From a virus, in IMG/VR virus record IMGVR_UViG_3300035698_024714, positions 1 through 27,956 of that record: DNA of 27,956 nt; one strand, 5' to 3'. Numbering within the stretch: position 1 is the stretch's first letter; every line of letters begins with the position of its first letter. Positions 22,034 through 27,956 of the stretch are shown piece by piece. A program made the position numbers and the translations under genes. The notes under the pieces are model-generated. The model did not search any database. It saw only the letters and a program-made list of their open reading frames with translations, and had not been told where the DNA came from.

Positions 22034-22838
22034 GTTGAGAAAAATACATATTGAAGTTTCTGATTATTTTTATAAATCAAATGTTAACATTGCTATTGAG
22101 AATGCTTTAAAGAAAAAGAATTTTAAAGAATTTAAGAAAAAGATTCAGGATGCATTTGCAAAGCAAATTAAGCCATTTACTACTGAAAAGACAATTAAAA
22201 AAGTAATTTCAAAGATAAGTAAAGCTGATAGAGCAATTGAATTAGCAGTTGCAGCAACAGCACTTATTACACTTGCTGATGCATTATCTGGCGGAGAAAA
22301 AACAATACTTTTATACTTTCTATGGGCTAGCGAACTTGGTGGATCCGATGCTTTAAATAAATTAAAAGTATCCAATGTTAACTTTACACTAGTTGATGAA
22401 GATGGATTTTCTATTATAAATGATAGATCAACATATTTACTAAGACAATTAGACGAAACAACAGTTTCCTGGATATCTAATATAATTGAAGATGGCATAG
22501 CTGATGAATTTACAGCACTAGAAATTGCAGCAATAATAAAAGAAAATTCTCCAGCAATGATAGAGAGAAGAACAAACATGGTTGGTGAAAACGAATTAAT
22601 GTTTATGTTTAATGCAATGCAAACTTACACATTTTTGAAAAATGGAATAAAAGAAGCAAAGTGGATCACAGCTGGTGACGAGAGAACTTGTCCCATTTGC
22701 AATGGAAACTCTGGAGACGGATACATCCCAATTAGCGATTTGTTTAGCTCTGGTCATGAGTATCCTCCAGCTCACATTGGCTGTCGGTGCTACATTCAAC
22801 CAAGAGGGAAAAGATCAGATAAAGTTTGGAGAGGATAA
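22002..22838 (+). CDS. Mu F-like minor head protein
   Basis: 278 residues. The C-terminal domain carries the MuF signature: WITAGDERTCPICNGNSG (about 220-237), then HEYPPAHIGCRCYIQP (about 251-266), with paired cysteines and the H-x2-C-R-C ending. In Mu and SPP1 relatives (gpF/gp7) it is an internal head protein needed for proper assembly and sometimes ejected with DNA. The N-terminal 200 residues are helical and unrelated to known effector domains that I can see. The start overlaps the portal gene, a usual arrangement for these two genes. Confidence 0.87.
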   Translation: MEELTILSQDKLRKIHIEVSDYFYKSNVNIAIENALKKKNFKEFKKKIQDAFAKQIKPFTTEKTIKKVISKISKADRAIELAVAATALITLADALSGGEKTILLYFLWASELGGSDALNKLKVSNVNFTLVDEDGFSIINDRSTYLLRQLDETTVSWISNIIEDGIADEFTALEIAAIIKENSPAMIERRTNMVGENELMFMFNAMQTYTFLKNGIKEAKWITAGDERTCPICNGNSGDGYIPISDLFSSGHEYPPAHIGCRCYIQPRGKRSDKVWRG

Positions 22839-23230
22839 TGTACTCAAAAACAGCACAAGTTAAGAAAAAGAAAAAAAGAGGAAAAACCTGGTATCGAGAT
22901 AAGATGGACACACTCTTTTCTAAAATCATAAGACAGCGTGATGAGAGATGTCAAAAATGTGGAAATACCAATAGTTTGCAGTGCTCTCATGTTATCCCAA
23001 AGTCACAAAGCTTGCCACTTAGGTGGGACAATCTTAATGCAAAAGCTCTTTGTCTCTCATGTCATCTTTATTGGTGGCATAAGGATATTTTAGCTGCTCA
23101 GGAATGGTTTACTAATACTTTTCCCGATAGATCAAAGTACTTAGAAGAACATAGAAATGACATAATTAAATTTAGTCTTGATGATTATAAAGAAATGTAT
23201 GAAAAAATGCAAAGTGAGTTTACTCCATAA
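22838..23230 (+). CDS. HNH endonuclease (NinG-like zinc fold)
   Basis: 130 residues from ATG 22838, which follows GAGAGGA and overlaps the previous stop by one base; 22826 is an alternative. A basic N-terminus (KKKKKRGK) precedes CQKCG, LQCSHVIPKS and LRWDNLNAKALCLSCH, giving a CxxC...CxxC zinc site with a central His of the HNH nuclease, in an arrangement like lambda NinG. In packaging clusters, HNH proteins often assist terminase cutting. It could alternatively be a homing-type nuclease, but its coupling to head genes favours packaging. Confidence 0.83.
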   Translation: MYSKTAQVKKKKKRGKTWYRDKMDTLFSKIIRQRDERCQKCGNTNSLQCSHVIPKSQSLPLRWDNLNAKALCLSCHLYWWHKDILAAQEWFTNTFPDRSKYLEEHRNDIIKFSLDDYKEMYEKMQSEFTP

Positions 23231-23235
23231 ATAAT

Positions 23236-23265
23236 TTGACAAGAATGTTATAGGATGTTTATAAT
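23236..23265 (+). promoter_or_regulatory. Strong promoter for the 23.3-24.3 kb virion genes
   Basis: TTGACA (23236-23241), 18 bases, TATAAT (23260-23265), a consensus pair. It starts 6 bases after the HNH stop and is followed by the 54-residue gene and the 172-residue virion-type gene with a perfect AGGAGG, suggesting high late expression. Confidence 0.8.
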
Positions 23266-23294
23266 AAATAGCATTACCTTTATAGGAATATAAT

Positions 23295-23459
23295 ATGTGG
23301 CTTTTTTTTAACAAAGATTATAAGAAAAACAATAGAAGAGATGTAGTTTTTATTGAAAATATAGATGAAGCAAGTAGTCTAATAGATAAAAAAATAGCTC
23401 AAGAAGTAAATCCACATGAGGCAATTAGTAACTTAGAAAAGAAAAACGAAAACAATTAG
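23295..23459 (+). CDS. Hypothetical small protein
   Basis: 54 residues from ATG 23295 with AGGA upstream (23284-23287), ending at TAG 23459. Sequence begins MWLFFNKDYKKNNRR and is otherwise acidic-basic helix (NIDEASSLIDKKIAQE). No family recognised. It is the first gene after a strong promoter and lies 8 bases ahead of the virion-type gene. Confidence 0.65.
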   Translation: MWLFFNKDYKKNNRRDVVFIENIDEASSLIDKKIAQEVNPHEAISNLEKKNENN

Positions 23460-23467
23460 GAGGAAAA

Positions 23468-23986
23468 ATGGCAGCAACATTTAGCGTAGCACAACAATAT
23501 GGCACAGGCGGCGGTCAAGTTAGTTTACTTGGAGCAACTGGATCTTTATGGTATTTTAAACAGGCAACAAGCCCTGGAACATCAAATTACAATGACGCAG
23601 GATCAAACATTCCAGCTGGACAAAATTCATTTGGAATGCAATTTCGACCATACTTTAGCTCAACAGCAACAAACACATTCAGTGATATCAGATTTTATAT
23701 GTCAACAGAATGGACTGCTACATCTTATGGTGCAGTAGGAACATCAACTAATGCTTACACTCAAGCAACTAATTCATCAACAGCAATCGCTGATGGTGGA
23801 GCTTCAAGTGTAGCAGTTCCAACAGGATCAGCAACAAATGCAGCAATCGCACTTGGATCAATGACTCTTGGAAATGCATCTGGGTATGGACCTAATTACC
23901 TTCGTGTTCAAATGACCACAAATGCAAATGCACAAGCTGGAGATACCCCTTTTGCAGGATTTACATGGGTATATGACGAAAGTTAA
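23468..23986 (+). CDS. Probable virion structural protein
   Basis: 172 residues rich in Ala, Thr, Ser and Gly, with few charges and likely all-beta (FSVAQQYGTGGGQVSLLGA at the start, FAGFTWVYDES at the end). No signal peptide or membrane helix. Composition, perfect AGGAGG and a strong promoter point to an abundant structural protein, such as a head decoration, head fibre or tail component. The family is not recognised, and it is too short for a typical major capsid protein. Two tiny basic genes follow in the same unit. Confidence 0.6.
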   Translation: MAATFSVAQQYGTGGGQVSLLGATGSLWYFKQATSPGTSNYNDAGSNIPAGQNSFGMQFRPYFSSTATNTFSDIRFYMSTEWTATSYGAVGTSTNAYTQATNSSTAIADGGASSVAVPTGSATNAAIALGSMTLGNASGYGPNYLRVQMTTNANAQAGDTPFAGFTWVYDES

Positions 23987-24012
23987 TGACGAGTCATTAA
24001 AAAAGGAAAACA

Positions 24013-24162
24013 ATGTCAAGACAAAATAAAGTAGCACAAGATTTGAAACCATCTGTAAGCAATTATAGAAGTGGTCCATCAAATTCTAAACCAAAGGCAG
24101 TAAAGATAAAATCTATAAAGCCAGGTTATAAAGCTAACCAAAATAAACAACAACCAAGTTAA
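24013..24162 (+). CDS. Small basic hypothetical protein
   Basis: 49 residues from ATG 24013 (AAAGGA upstream, 24002-24007). Rich in Lys, Ser, Asn and Gln, with a low-complexity C-terminus (NQNKQQPS); probably disordered. It lies between the virion-type protein and another small basic gene, each with a good ribosome binding site. Similar tiny disordered basic proteins in phage head regions can be virion or DNA-binding components, but nothing here proves that. Confidence 0.6.
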   Translation: MSRQNKVAQDLKPSVSNYRSGPSNSKPKAVKIKSIKPGYKANQNKQQPS

Positions 24163-24170
24163 AGGAAAAA

Positions 24171-24323
24171 ATGAACGATAGAAAACCAAAAGTTGCTAAT
24201 GAAACAGCAACTCAACCAACAAATGGACCAGCTAGACAAGGTGTTATGCAAAACACTAGAGTTCCAGCTAATAAGCCAACAGCTCAAAAGACTCACGATT
24301 CAATTCGTGGAAAAAGAAGATAG
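24171..24323 (+). CDS. Small basic hypothetical protein
   Basis: 50 residues from ATG 24171, with AAAGGA ending 5 bases upstream. It is rich in Asn, Thr, Pro, Lys and Gln and ends in GKRR; probably disordered. Composition resembles the gene just upstream, so the two may be an old duplication, though no clear alignment is seen. A perfect hairpin follows 22 bases after its stop. Confidence 0.6.
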   Translation: MNDRKPKVANETATQPTNGPARQGVMQNTRVPANKPTAQKTHDSIRGKRR

Positions 24324-24341
24324 TCCTATAGTTTTTAACTA

Positions 24342-24370
24342 TTGCAGAACAACCACATTAGAGGTATAAT
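24342..24370 (+). promoter_or_regulatory. Promoter embedded in a hairpin
   Basis: TTGCAG (24342-24347), 17 bases, TATAAT (24365-24370). The -10 spans the loop and 3' arm of the hairpin at 24346-24381. Predicted start near 24377 would serve the fusion gene at 24408. Confidence 0.5.
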
Positions 24371-24388
24371 GTGGTTGTTCTTATTTTG
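24346..24388 (+). terminator. Perfect 15-bp hairpin, terminator-like
   Basis: AGAACAACCACATTA (24346-24360) pairs perfectly with TAATGTGGTTGTTCT (24367-24381) around a six-base loop GAGGTA, followed by TATTTT. It can end the upstream virion transcript; the weak T-tract makes efficiency uncertain. The same inverted repeat covers a promoter, so it could also be an operator. Confidence 0.65.
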
Positions 24389-24407
24389 ATATAAAAGAAA
24401 GATTAAT

Positions 24408-26012
24408 ATGCGACCAGGATTATTTAAATCTTATTTCGGAGCAATTTGTGTTCCACAGCTAGACAACGCAAATGGAGAAGTCTCAAAAGTAACTCATGAC
24501 TGGGCACACTCAATGGCTGGAATAGGTGGCGGTCTTGCTGTAACAGTATTAAGACTTAGTGTCAAAAATAGAGAAGTAGGTCAAGCAAAAGAAAAATTAG
24601 TAGAACAAGCACTTGCGCACAATGTCCAATGGTTGTTTTTTGTTGATGATGATGTTTTAATTCCACCAGATGCTTTGATGAAAATGATTCAAAGATGGAA
24701 ACAAGATGACAAATACCAGATACAAAATGGTGTTTACTGGTCAAAATCTGAACCCCCACAGCCACTTATTTTTAAAGGATCTTTTGAAGGTTCATACTGG
24801 AACTGGCATGTTGGTGACTTAATTGAAGCTGATGCAGCTGGAGCAGGCTGTACCTTTGTTTCAGCAGATGTATTTAAGAATATGCCAAAACCTTGGTTTA
24901 GTACTAATTATTCCTACGATGACCCAAGAGCAACCTATGATGACCAATTATGGCAATTAGAAGATGAACTTAACCAAATGGTTAGACAAAAAAATGTACT
25001 TGATTCTAAACAAGAGAAAAGAATGAGCGAACTTATGGAAAGCATTCCCAGTCTTTATGAAGATATGGAAAAAATGAAGAAAGAAAAAATAATCCCTTCA
25101 AGCTTTTTAAATAATATGCAGTCATCAGGATCAGCAACAGAGGATCTTTACTTTTACAAGAAAGCAAAAGAATATCTTGGTCTTAGCTGTTGGGTTGATA
25201 CATCAATCCAATGTGGACATCAAGACAAAAGAACAGGAAGAATATTCGGTATTAGACCAGACTTCCCACAAGCAAAAAAACAACATGAGATAACAACGGG
25301 TGAATCAAAAGGAAAATTACTTGATGTTGGATGTGGAGAATATAGTCCTCACCACGGAGATTATGATGTGGTTAGAGTTGATATAGATCCAGAAGTAAAA
25401 CCAGATATACTTGCAGATGTTAGAAATTTACCTCTCCCAGACAGAGAATTTGATGTTGTGTTTGCATCTCATGTTCTCGAGCACTTTGGTTTTAAATGGA
25501 CAAAGAATGTTCTAAAAGAGTGGATTAGAGTACTTAAGGTTGGCGGTGAATTACAAATAGTAGTTCCAAACATCGAGTATGCAGCAGAAAAAGTATTAAA
25601 AATGAGAGATGGTGAAGCAGTCCACCCTGAAGAAGTTGAAAGATCAATGTTTATGTATTTCTCTGCACAAAAAGATGGTGGAAAATTTGACTATCATAAA
25701 GCAGGATTTACACCAGCGTCACTTAAAAAACTTCTCGAATCTCTTGGAACATTAGCTGATGTAAAGGTAGAAACATCAAGTGGAAACATAGGAAATTGGG
25801 AAGAAAATCCTGGAAACTATAACATTATTGCGTGGGCTAAAAAAGTAAAGCATGATAGCCCAGTAAGTGTTCATGAAAATGTTTCAATTCATCAACAGGA
25901 GATTGCAAAATTTGACCAACTCCCACATGAATTAAAGCCAATCAAAACAAAGAAAAAATCTGCCAAAAAGAATCCAAAGAAAAAGAAGAAAGTATCTAAA
26001 AAGAAAAAATGA
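24408..26012 (+). CDS. Glycosyltransferase-methyltransferase fusion with Lys-rich tail
   Basis: 534 residues. Residues 1-270 are a GT-A glycosyltransferase: WLFFVDDDVLIPPDAL (75-90) with the DDD metal site, and TEDLYFYKKAKEYLGLSCWVD, cut to its key part EDLYFYKKA, near 245-253. This domain is split by a charged coiled-coil-like insertion at about 178-228. Residues 300-485 are a class I SAM methyltransferase: LLDVGCGEYSP (304-314), VDID, LPLPDREFDVVFASHVLEHF. The last 35 residues are mostly Lys with Ser, a possible nucleic-acid or capsid tether. The two domains suggest sequential addition and methylation of a sugar. It lies among virion genes, so the target may be a structural protein (inference). 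Confidence 0.85.
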   Translation: MRPGLFKSYFGAICVPQLDNANGEVSKVTHDWAHSMAGIGGGLAVTVLRLSVKNREVGQAKEKLVEQALAHNVQWLFFVDDDVLIPPDALMKMIQRWKQDDKYQIQNGVYWSKSEPPQPLIFKGSFEGSYWNWHVGDLIEADAAGAGCTFVSADVFKNMPKPWFSTNYSYDDPRATYDDQLWQLEDELNQMVRQKNVLDSKQEKRMSELMESIPSLYEDMEKMKKEKIIPSSFLNNMQSSGSATEDLYFYKKAKEYLGLSCWVDTSIQCGHQDKRTGRIFGIRPDFPQAKKQHEITTGESKGKLLDVGCGEYSPHHGDYDVVRVDIDPEVKPDILADVRNLPLPDREFDVVFASHVLEHFGFKWTKNVLKEWIRVLKVGGELQIVVPNIEYAAEKVLKMRDGEAVHPEEVERSMFMYFSAQKDGGKFDYHKAGFTPASLKKLLESLGTLADVKVETSSGNIGNWEENPGNYNIIAWAKKVKHDSPVSVHENVSIHQQEIAKFDQLPHELKPIKTKKKSAKKNPKKKKKVSKKKK

Positions 26013-26437
26013 ATGAAATAAATTACCCAGACCCAGCTTACAGATTCACTGTTGTATTAAAAGATGGTAGAGAAATAATGCAAGAAGATGAAAAGGGGCG
26101 TGTTGTTTTAGATCATTGCAACATTGATAGTGATGCAGAAATAGAAATATATTCATTAAGAAATCGCCCAGGAGACCATGTTATATCAGTTAATTTTGAT
26201 AATGGTAGTTTTTCCATAAATGGCGAAATAGTTAAGATGATGTTTGATGACTTTGATCTTATTACTGATAAACATAGAAAAATAAAGTTTAAACCAAAAT
26301 ACGGCAGAAGAAAAGTCGGTGGCAATTGGGGAGAGAGAACCTTCTTTTTTTGCGGCTGGGAAACAACATACAACAATAAGAAATTTAAAAGAGTTTTACT
26401 TGTAGATGAACATGGAAGACTTTATTTTGAGTGCTAA
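26009..26437 (+). CDS. Hypothetical protein
   Basis: 142 residues beginning MNEINYPDPAYRFTVVLKDG, probably mostly beta. It has a basic patch KIKFKPKYGRRKVGG and FFFCGWETTYNN in the second half. No family recognised. The ATGA overlap with the fusion gene shows translational coupling, so a helper or acceptor role for that enzyme is possible. A promoter for the next unit overlaps its last codons. Confidence 0.7.
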   Translation: MNEINYPDPAYRFTVVLKDGREIMQEDEKGRVVLDHCNIDSDAEIEIYSLRNRPGDHVISVNFDNGSFSINGEIVKMMFDDFDLITDKHRKIKFKPKYGRRKVGGNWGERTFFFCGWETTYNNKKFKRVLLVDEHGRLYFEC

Positions 26438-26456
26438 ATAACCAATCTGATATAAT
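26427..26456 (+). promoter_or_regulatory. Promoter with extended -10
   Basis: TTGAGT (26427-26432), 18 bases, TATAAT (26451-26456) preceded by TGA. The core TCTGATATAATA matches the promoter at 3121. Predicted start near 26463, only about 20 bases before a terminator stem. Confidence 0.65.
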
Positions 26457-26481
26457 ATAAATACATTAGTTTATAAATTAT

Positions 26482-26514
26482 AAAGACAACATTATTATTT
26501 TGTTGTCTTTTTTT
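26482..26514 (+). terminator. Intrinsic terminator or attenuator
   Basis: AAAGACAACA (26482-26491) pairs perfectly with TGTTGTCTTT (26501-26510) and runs into a seven-T tract. It lies about 20 bases after the predicted transcript start and 17 bases before the gene at 26531, so it may attenuate that gene or end a tiny RNA of about 50 bases. Confidence 0.8.
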
Positions 26515-26530
26515 ATTCCGAAAGGATTAT

Positions 26531-26899
26531 ATGTGGAAACCCCCAAAAAGAAATTTTAATAATATTCAGTTTGAAAAATACAGAAGAGCAGTTGATTTTA
26601 AATTCAATAAGTTGGCAGATGATCTATCAGATTGTTATTATAATTATTGGAAAAAAGGTTTGAGTAAACCATTTCAAGAATATGATGTATTAGAGACAGT
26701 AGAAGAATCTAAAACCCAATTTGATAAGCTACATGGCTTGATATGGCTAGAACATGAAGAAGAATTAGAAAAACACCATGAAAGACAACCTAAAACAAAA
26801 AAAGATAATAATTTTGAAAAAATAAAACAAAATAAAGATACTAGAAAAAAGAATCAAAAAAACATATCTGATTTTAAAAAAACGAAAATTAAAATATAA
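26531..26899 (+). CDS. Hypothetical basic protein
   Basis: 122 residues; AAAGGA precedes ATG 26531. The first 85 residues are probably helical (KYRRAVDFKFNKLADDLSDC), and the last 35 are Lys, Asn and Gln rich and likely disordered. No family recognised. It ends directly before the tail-fibre-like gene (TAA 26897-26899, ATG 26900), so the two are co-transcribed; a virion or assembly role is inferred only from position. Confidence 0.65.
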   Translation: MWKPPKRNFNNIQFEKYRRAVDFKFNKLADDLSDCYYNYWKKGLSKPFQEYDVLETVEESKTQFDKLHGLIWLEHEEELEKHHERQPKTKKDNNFEKIKQNKDTRKKNQKNISDFKKTKIKI

Positions 26900-27956
26900 A
26901 TGCCAGTATTTATAAGTTCTCCACCAGTCTATACACCCGCAGCAGTACTTGTTTGGGAAGACATTGATGATTCTAATGTCCCAGATGGTGCTACTGGAGT
27001 TATCCTTCGAGTTAGTAATATAGGTGGTCAAGCAAGTGTTTATGTAAGAAAAAACGGTAGTACAGATGGATTTATGGGTGGATTCATTTGGAATGGTAAC
27101 GCAAATTCTTATGTTTATATGTATGTTGGTGTAGATGGAAGTGGAATATTTGAGCTTAAAGGTGATAGTACAACTTATTCTAAAATAGAAATAATGGGAT
27201 ATTTTACAGAGGGAACATTCTTTACTAATCAAGTTCAAAAAACAATAAGTTCTACATCGACATGGGAAGACATTGATATTAGTGGAGATACTGGGGCAGA
27301 CACTGCTGTTGCAGGAATATTTAACATACTTGATGATAATGATGGTGTTGGAATGAGAAAAAACGGCAGCACTGATACTGCATCATTGAAATTAATGAAT
27401 ATTAATGGTGCTGTTTCTGGCTTTATAGTTGGTGTAGATGGAAGTGAAATATGTGAGGCATATAGAGAAGACCCATCAAACAACTTTAATTTGATAGGTT
27501 ATTTTCAGGCAGGAGAAGGTGTTACAATGAACACTAATGCCACAGATTTGACACCAGGCTCTCCTGGATCATATGTTGATGGAACTTCCTCAGGTGATAC
27601 AGCATCGATAGTCTTTGCAGGGTCATTTGGTGCATTTGGTATTGATGTGAGAAAAAATGGTAGTAGTTCCACTTATTATTATGATACTGGAACTGTATTT
27701 GTTGTTGAGGTTGATGAGTCTAAAAAAATAGAATCAAAAATAGAAACCACTTTTGGTGGCATATTAATTTTAGAACTAGGTTATTTCGACAATATTGAAA
27801 CAGTATTTAACTCACCCACTTCATCTAAATCAAACATTGTTAGACAAAATAGTTTTATTGAAAATGATGTCAAGGGAAATTTAATATCAAAGACAGTCAT
27901 AGTTTCTCCAATATCGGGAACAGAATCTTCTCCAGTTTATTTAGTATGGACAATAC
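26900..27956 (+). CDS. Tail-fibre or appendage-like repeat protein (partial, continues past window)
   Basis: The frame from ATG 26900 stays open to the window edge, at least 352 residues. It is rich in Gly, Ser, Thr, Asp and beta-branched residues, with no signal peptide. Three imperfect repeats of about 100 residues share VRKNGS-type cores (50, 153, 251) and GYF ends (100, 200, 294); the first two also share WEDID and VGVDGS. Such beta-repeat proteins are typical of phage tail fibres and other virion surface appendages. The region after residue 300 is different and may start another domain. Its coupling to the basic gene upstream places it in a virion unit. The receptor, if any, cannot be told. 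Confidence 0.75.
   Translation, partial: MPVFISSPPVYTPAAVLVWEDIDDSNVPDGATGVILRVSNIGGQASVYVRKNGSTDGFMGGFIWNGNANSYVYMYVGVDGSGIFELKGDSTTYSKIEIMGYFTEGTFFTNQVQKTISSTSTWEDIDISGDTGADTAVAGIFNILDDNDGVGMRKNGSTDTASLKLMNINGAVSGFIVGVDGSEICEAYREDPSNNFNLIGYFQAGEGVTMNTNATDLTPGSPGSYVDGTSSGDTASIVFAGSFGAFGIDVRKNGSSSTYYYDTGTVFVVEVDESKKIESKIETTFGGILILELGYFDNIETVFNSPTSSKSNIVRQNSFIENDVKGNLISKTVIVSPISGTESSPVYLVWTI
26948..27787 (+). repeat. Three tandem ~100-residue coding repeats
   Basis: Coding repeats within the fibre-like gene at about 26948-27205, 27257-27505 and 27569-27787. Shared markers are WEDID (repeats 1 and 2), RKNGS (all), VGVDGS (1 and 2; VEVDES in 3) and GYF (all). Spacing of the RKNG cores is 103 and 98 residues. 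The third copy is the most divergent. Confidence 0.75.

Noticed and set aside
22145-22579. Minus-strand ORF of 144 codons
   Set aside because: It lies fully within the well-supported Mu F-like gene and has Ser/Ala-rich shadow composition.
26765-27483. Minus-strand ORFs of 157 and 82 codons
   Set aside because: Their composition (Ile, Cys, Tyr, Phe rich; then Ser, Pro rich) is that of antisense reading of AT-rich repeats. The + strand carries the basic gene and the repeat protein with a continuous open frame to the window end.
1-27956. CRISPR arrays, insertion sequences, integrase or attachment sites
   Set aside because: I saw no regularly spaced direct repeats, transposase or integrase motifs, or terminal repeats in the window.
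1-27956. Alternative genetic code
   Set aside because: TAA, TAG and TGA all end recognisable proteins at expected places (for example TAG at 1318-1320, TGA at 11043-11045), and no in-frame stops interrupt conserved domains.

Overview
This window is one end of an AT-rich (about one third GC) tailed double-stranded DNA bacteriophage genome, or a contig of one. The evidence is a canonical packaging and head order (small terminase, large terminase, portal, Mu F-like minor head protein, HNH nuclease), virion-type proteins downstream, tightly overlapping genes almost all on the + strand, and phage-style tRNA genes. The host is a bacterium: the window carries a tmRNA, genes use AGGAG-type ribosome binding sites, and promoters are sigma70-like. 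Genes read with the standard bacterial code (TAA, TAG and TGA all used as stops). No major capsid gene, DNA polymerase or integrase is visible, so this is only part of the genome. I cannot name the host.

Layout. 1-2.3 kb: tail of an unknown gene, a small helix-turn-helix protein, a cytosine-5 DNA methyltransferase and a T4 Pnkp-like 5'-kinase/3'-phosphatase. 2.3-4.8 kb: an RNA island with two abnormal tRNA-like genes, a probable small RNA with its own promoter and terminator, normal tRNA-Ser(UGA), tRNA-Cys(GCA) and tRNA-Thr(UGU), and a phage-encoded tmRNA, interleaved with small ORFs including a DUF1599-like protein. 4.8-6.07 kb: small unknown genes and a roughly 360-base GC-richer noncoding stretch rich in inverted repeats. 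6.07-7.6 kb: unknown genes and a Cas4/RecB-like PD-(D/E)XK nuclease.

7.6-10.3 kb: GroES, GroEL and an SPFH/prohibitin-like membrane protein, a chaperone and membrane-scaffold cassette. 10.3-15.6 kb: a glycan operon with an RfbA-like sugar nucleotidyltransferase, a 29-residue membrane peptide, three GT-A glycosyltransferases, an RfbH/ColD-like sugar enzyme whose PLP lysine is replaced by histidine, and an NAD-dependent epimerase. A second cytosine-5 methyltransferase with GC-richer sequence follows. 16.6-23.2 kb: the packaging/head operon, which opens with a GT-B glycosyltransferase overlapping the small terminase gene. 23.2-28 kb: short transcription units, each with its own promoter, for virion-type proteins, a glycosyltransferase-methyltransferase fusion with a lysine-rich tail, and the start of a tail-fibre-like protein built from three roughly 100-residue repeats.

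How it fits together. Pnkp, the tRNAs and the tmRNA suggest a phage that protects and supplements translation, including against tRNA-cleaving defences. The chaperonin pair probably folds phage proteins. The glycan operon, with two further glycosyltransferase genes embedded in the packaging and virion regions, suggests that the virion or host surface is glycosylated. The most unusual items are the two tRNA-like genes with rebuilt anticodon arms beside Pnkp, the tmRNA with a long private tag, the small RNA units, and the unidentified structured noncoding region.
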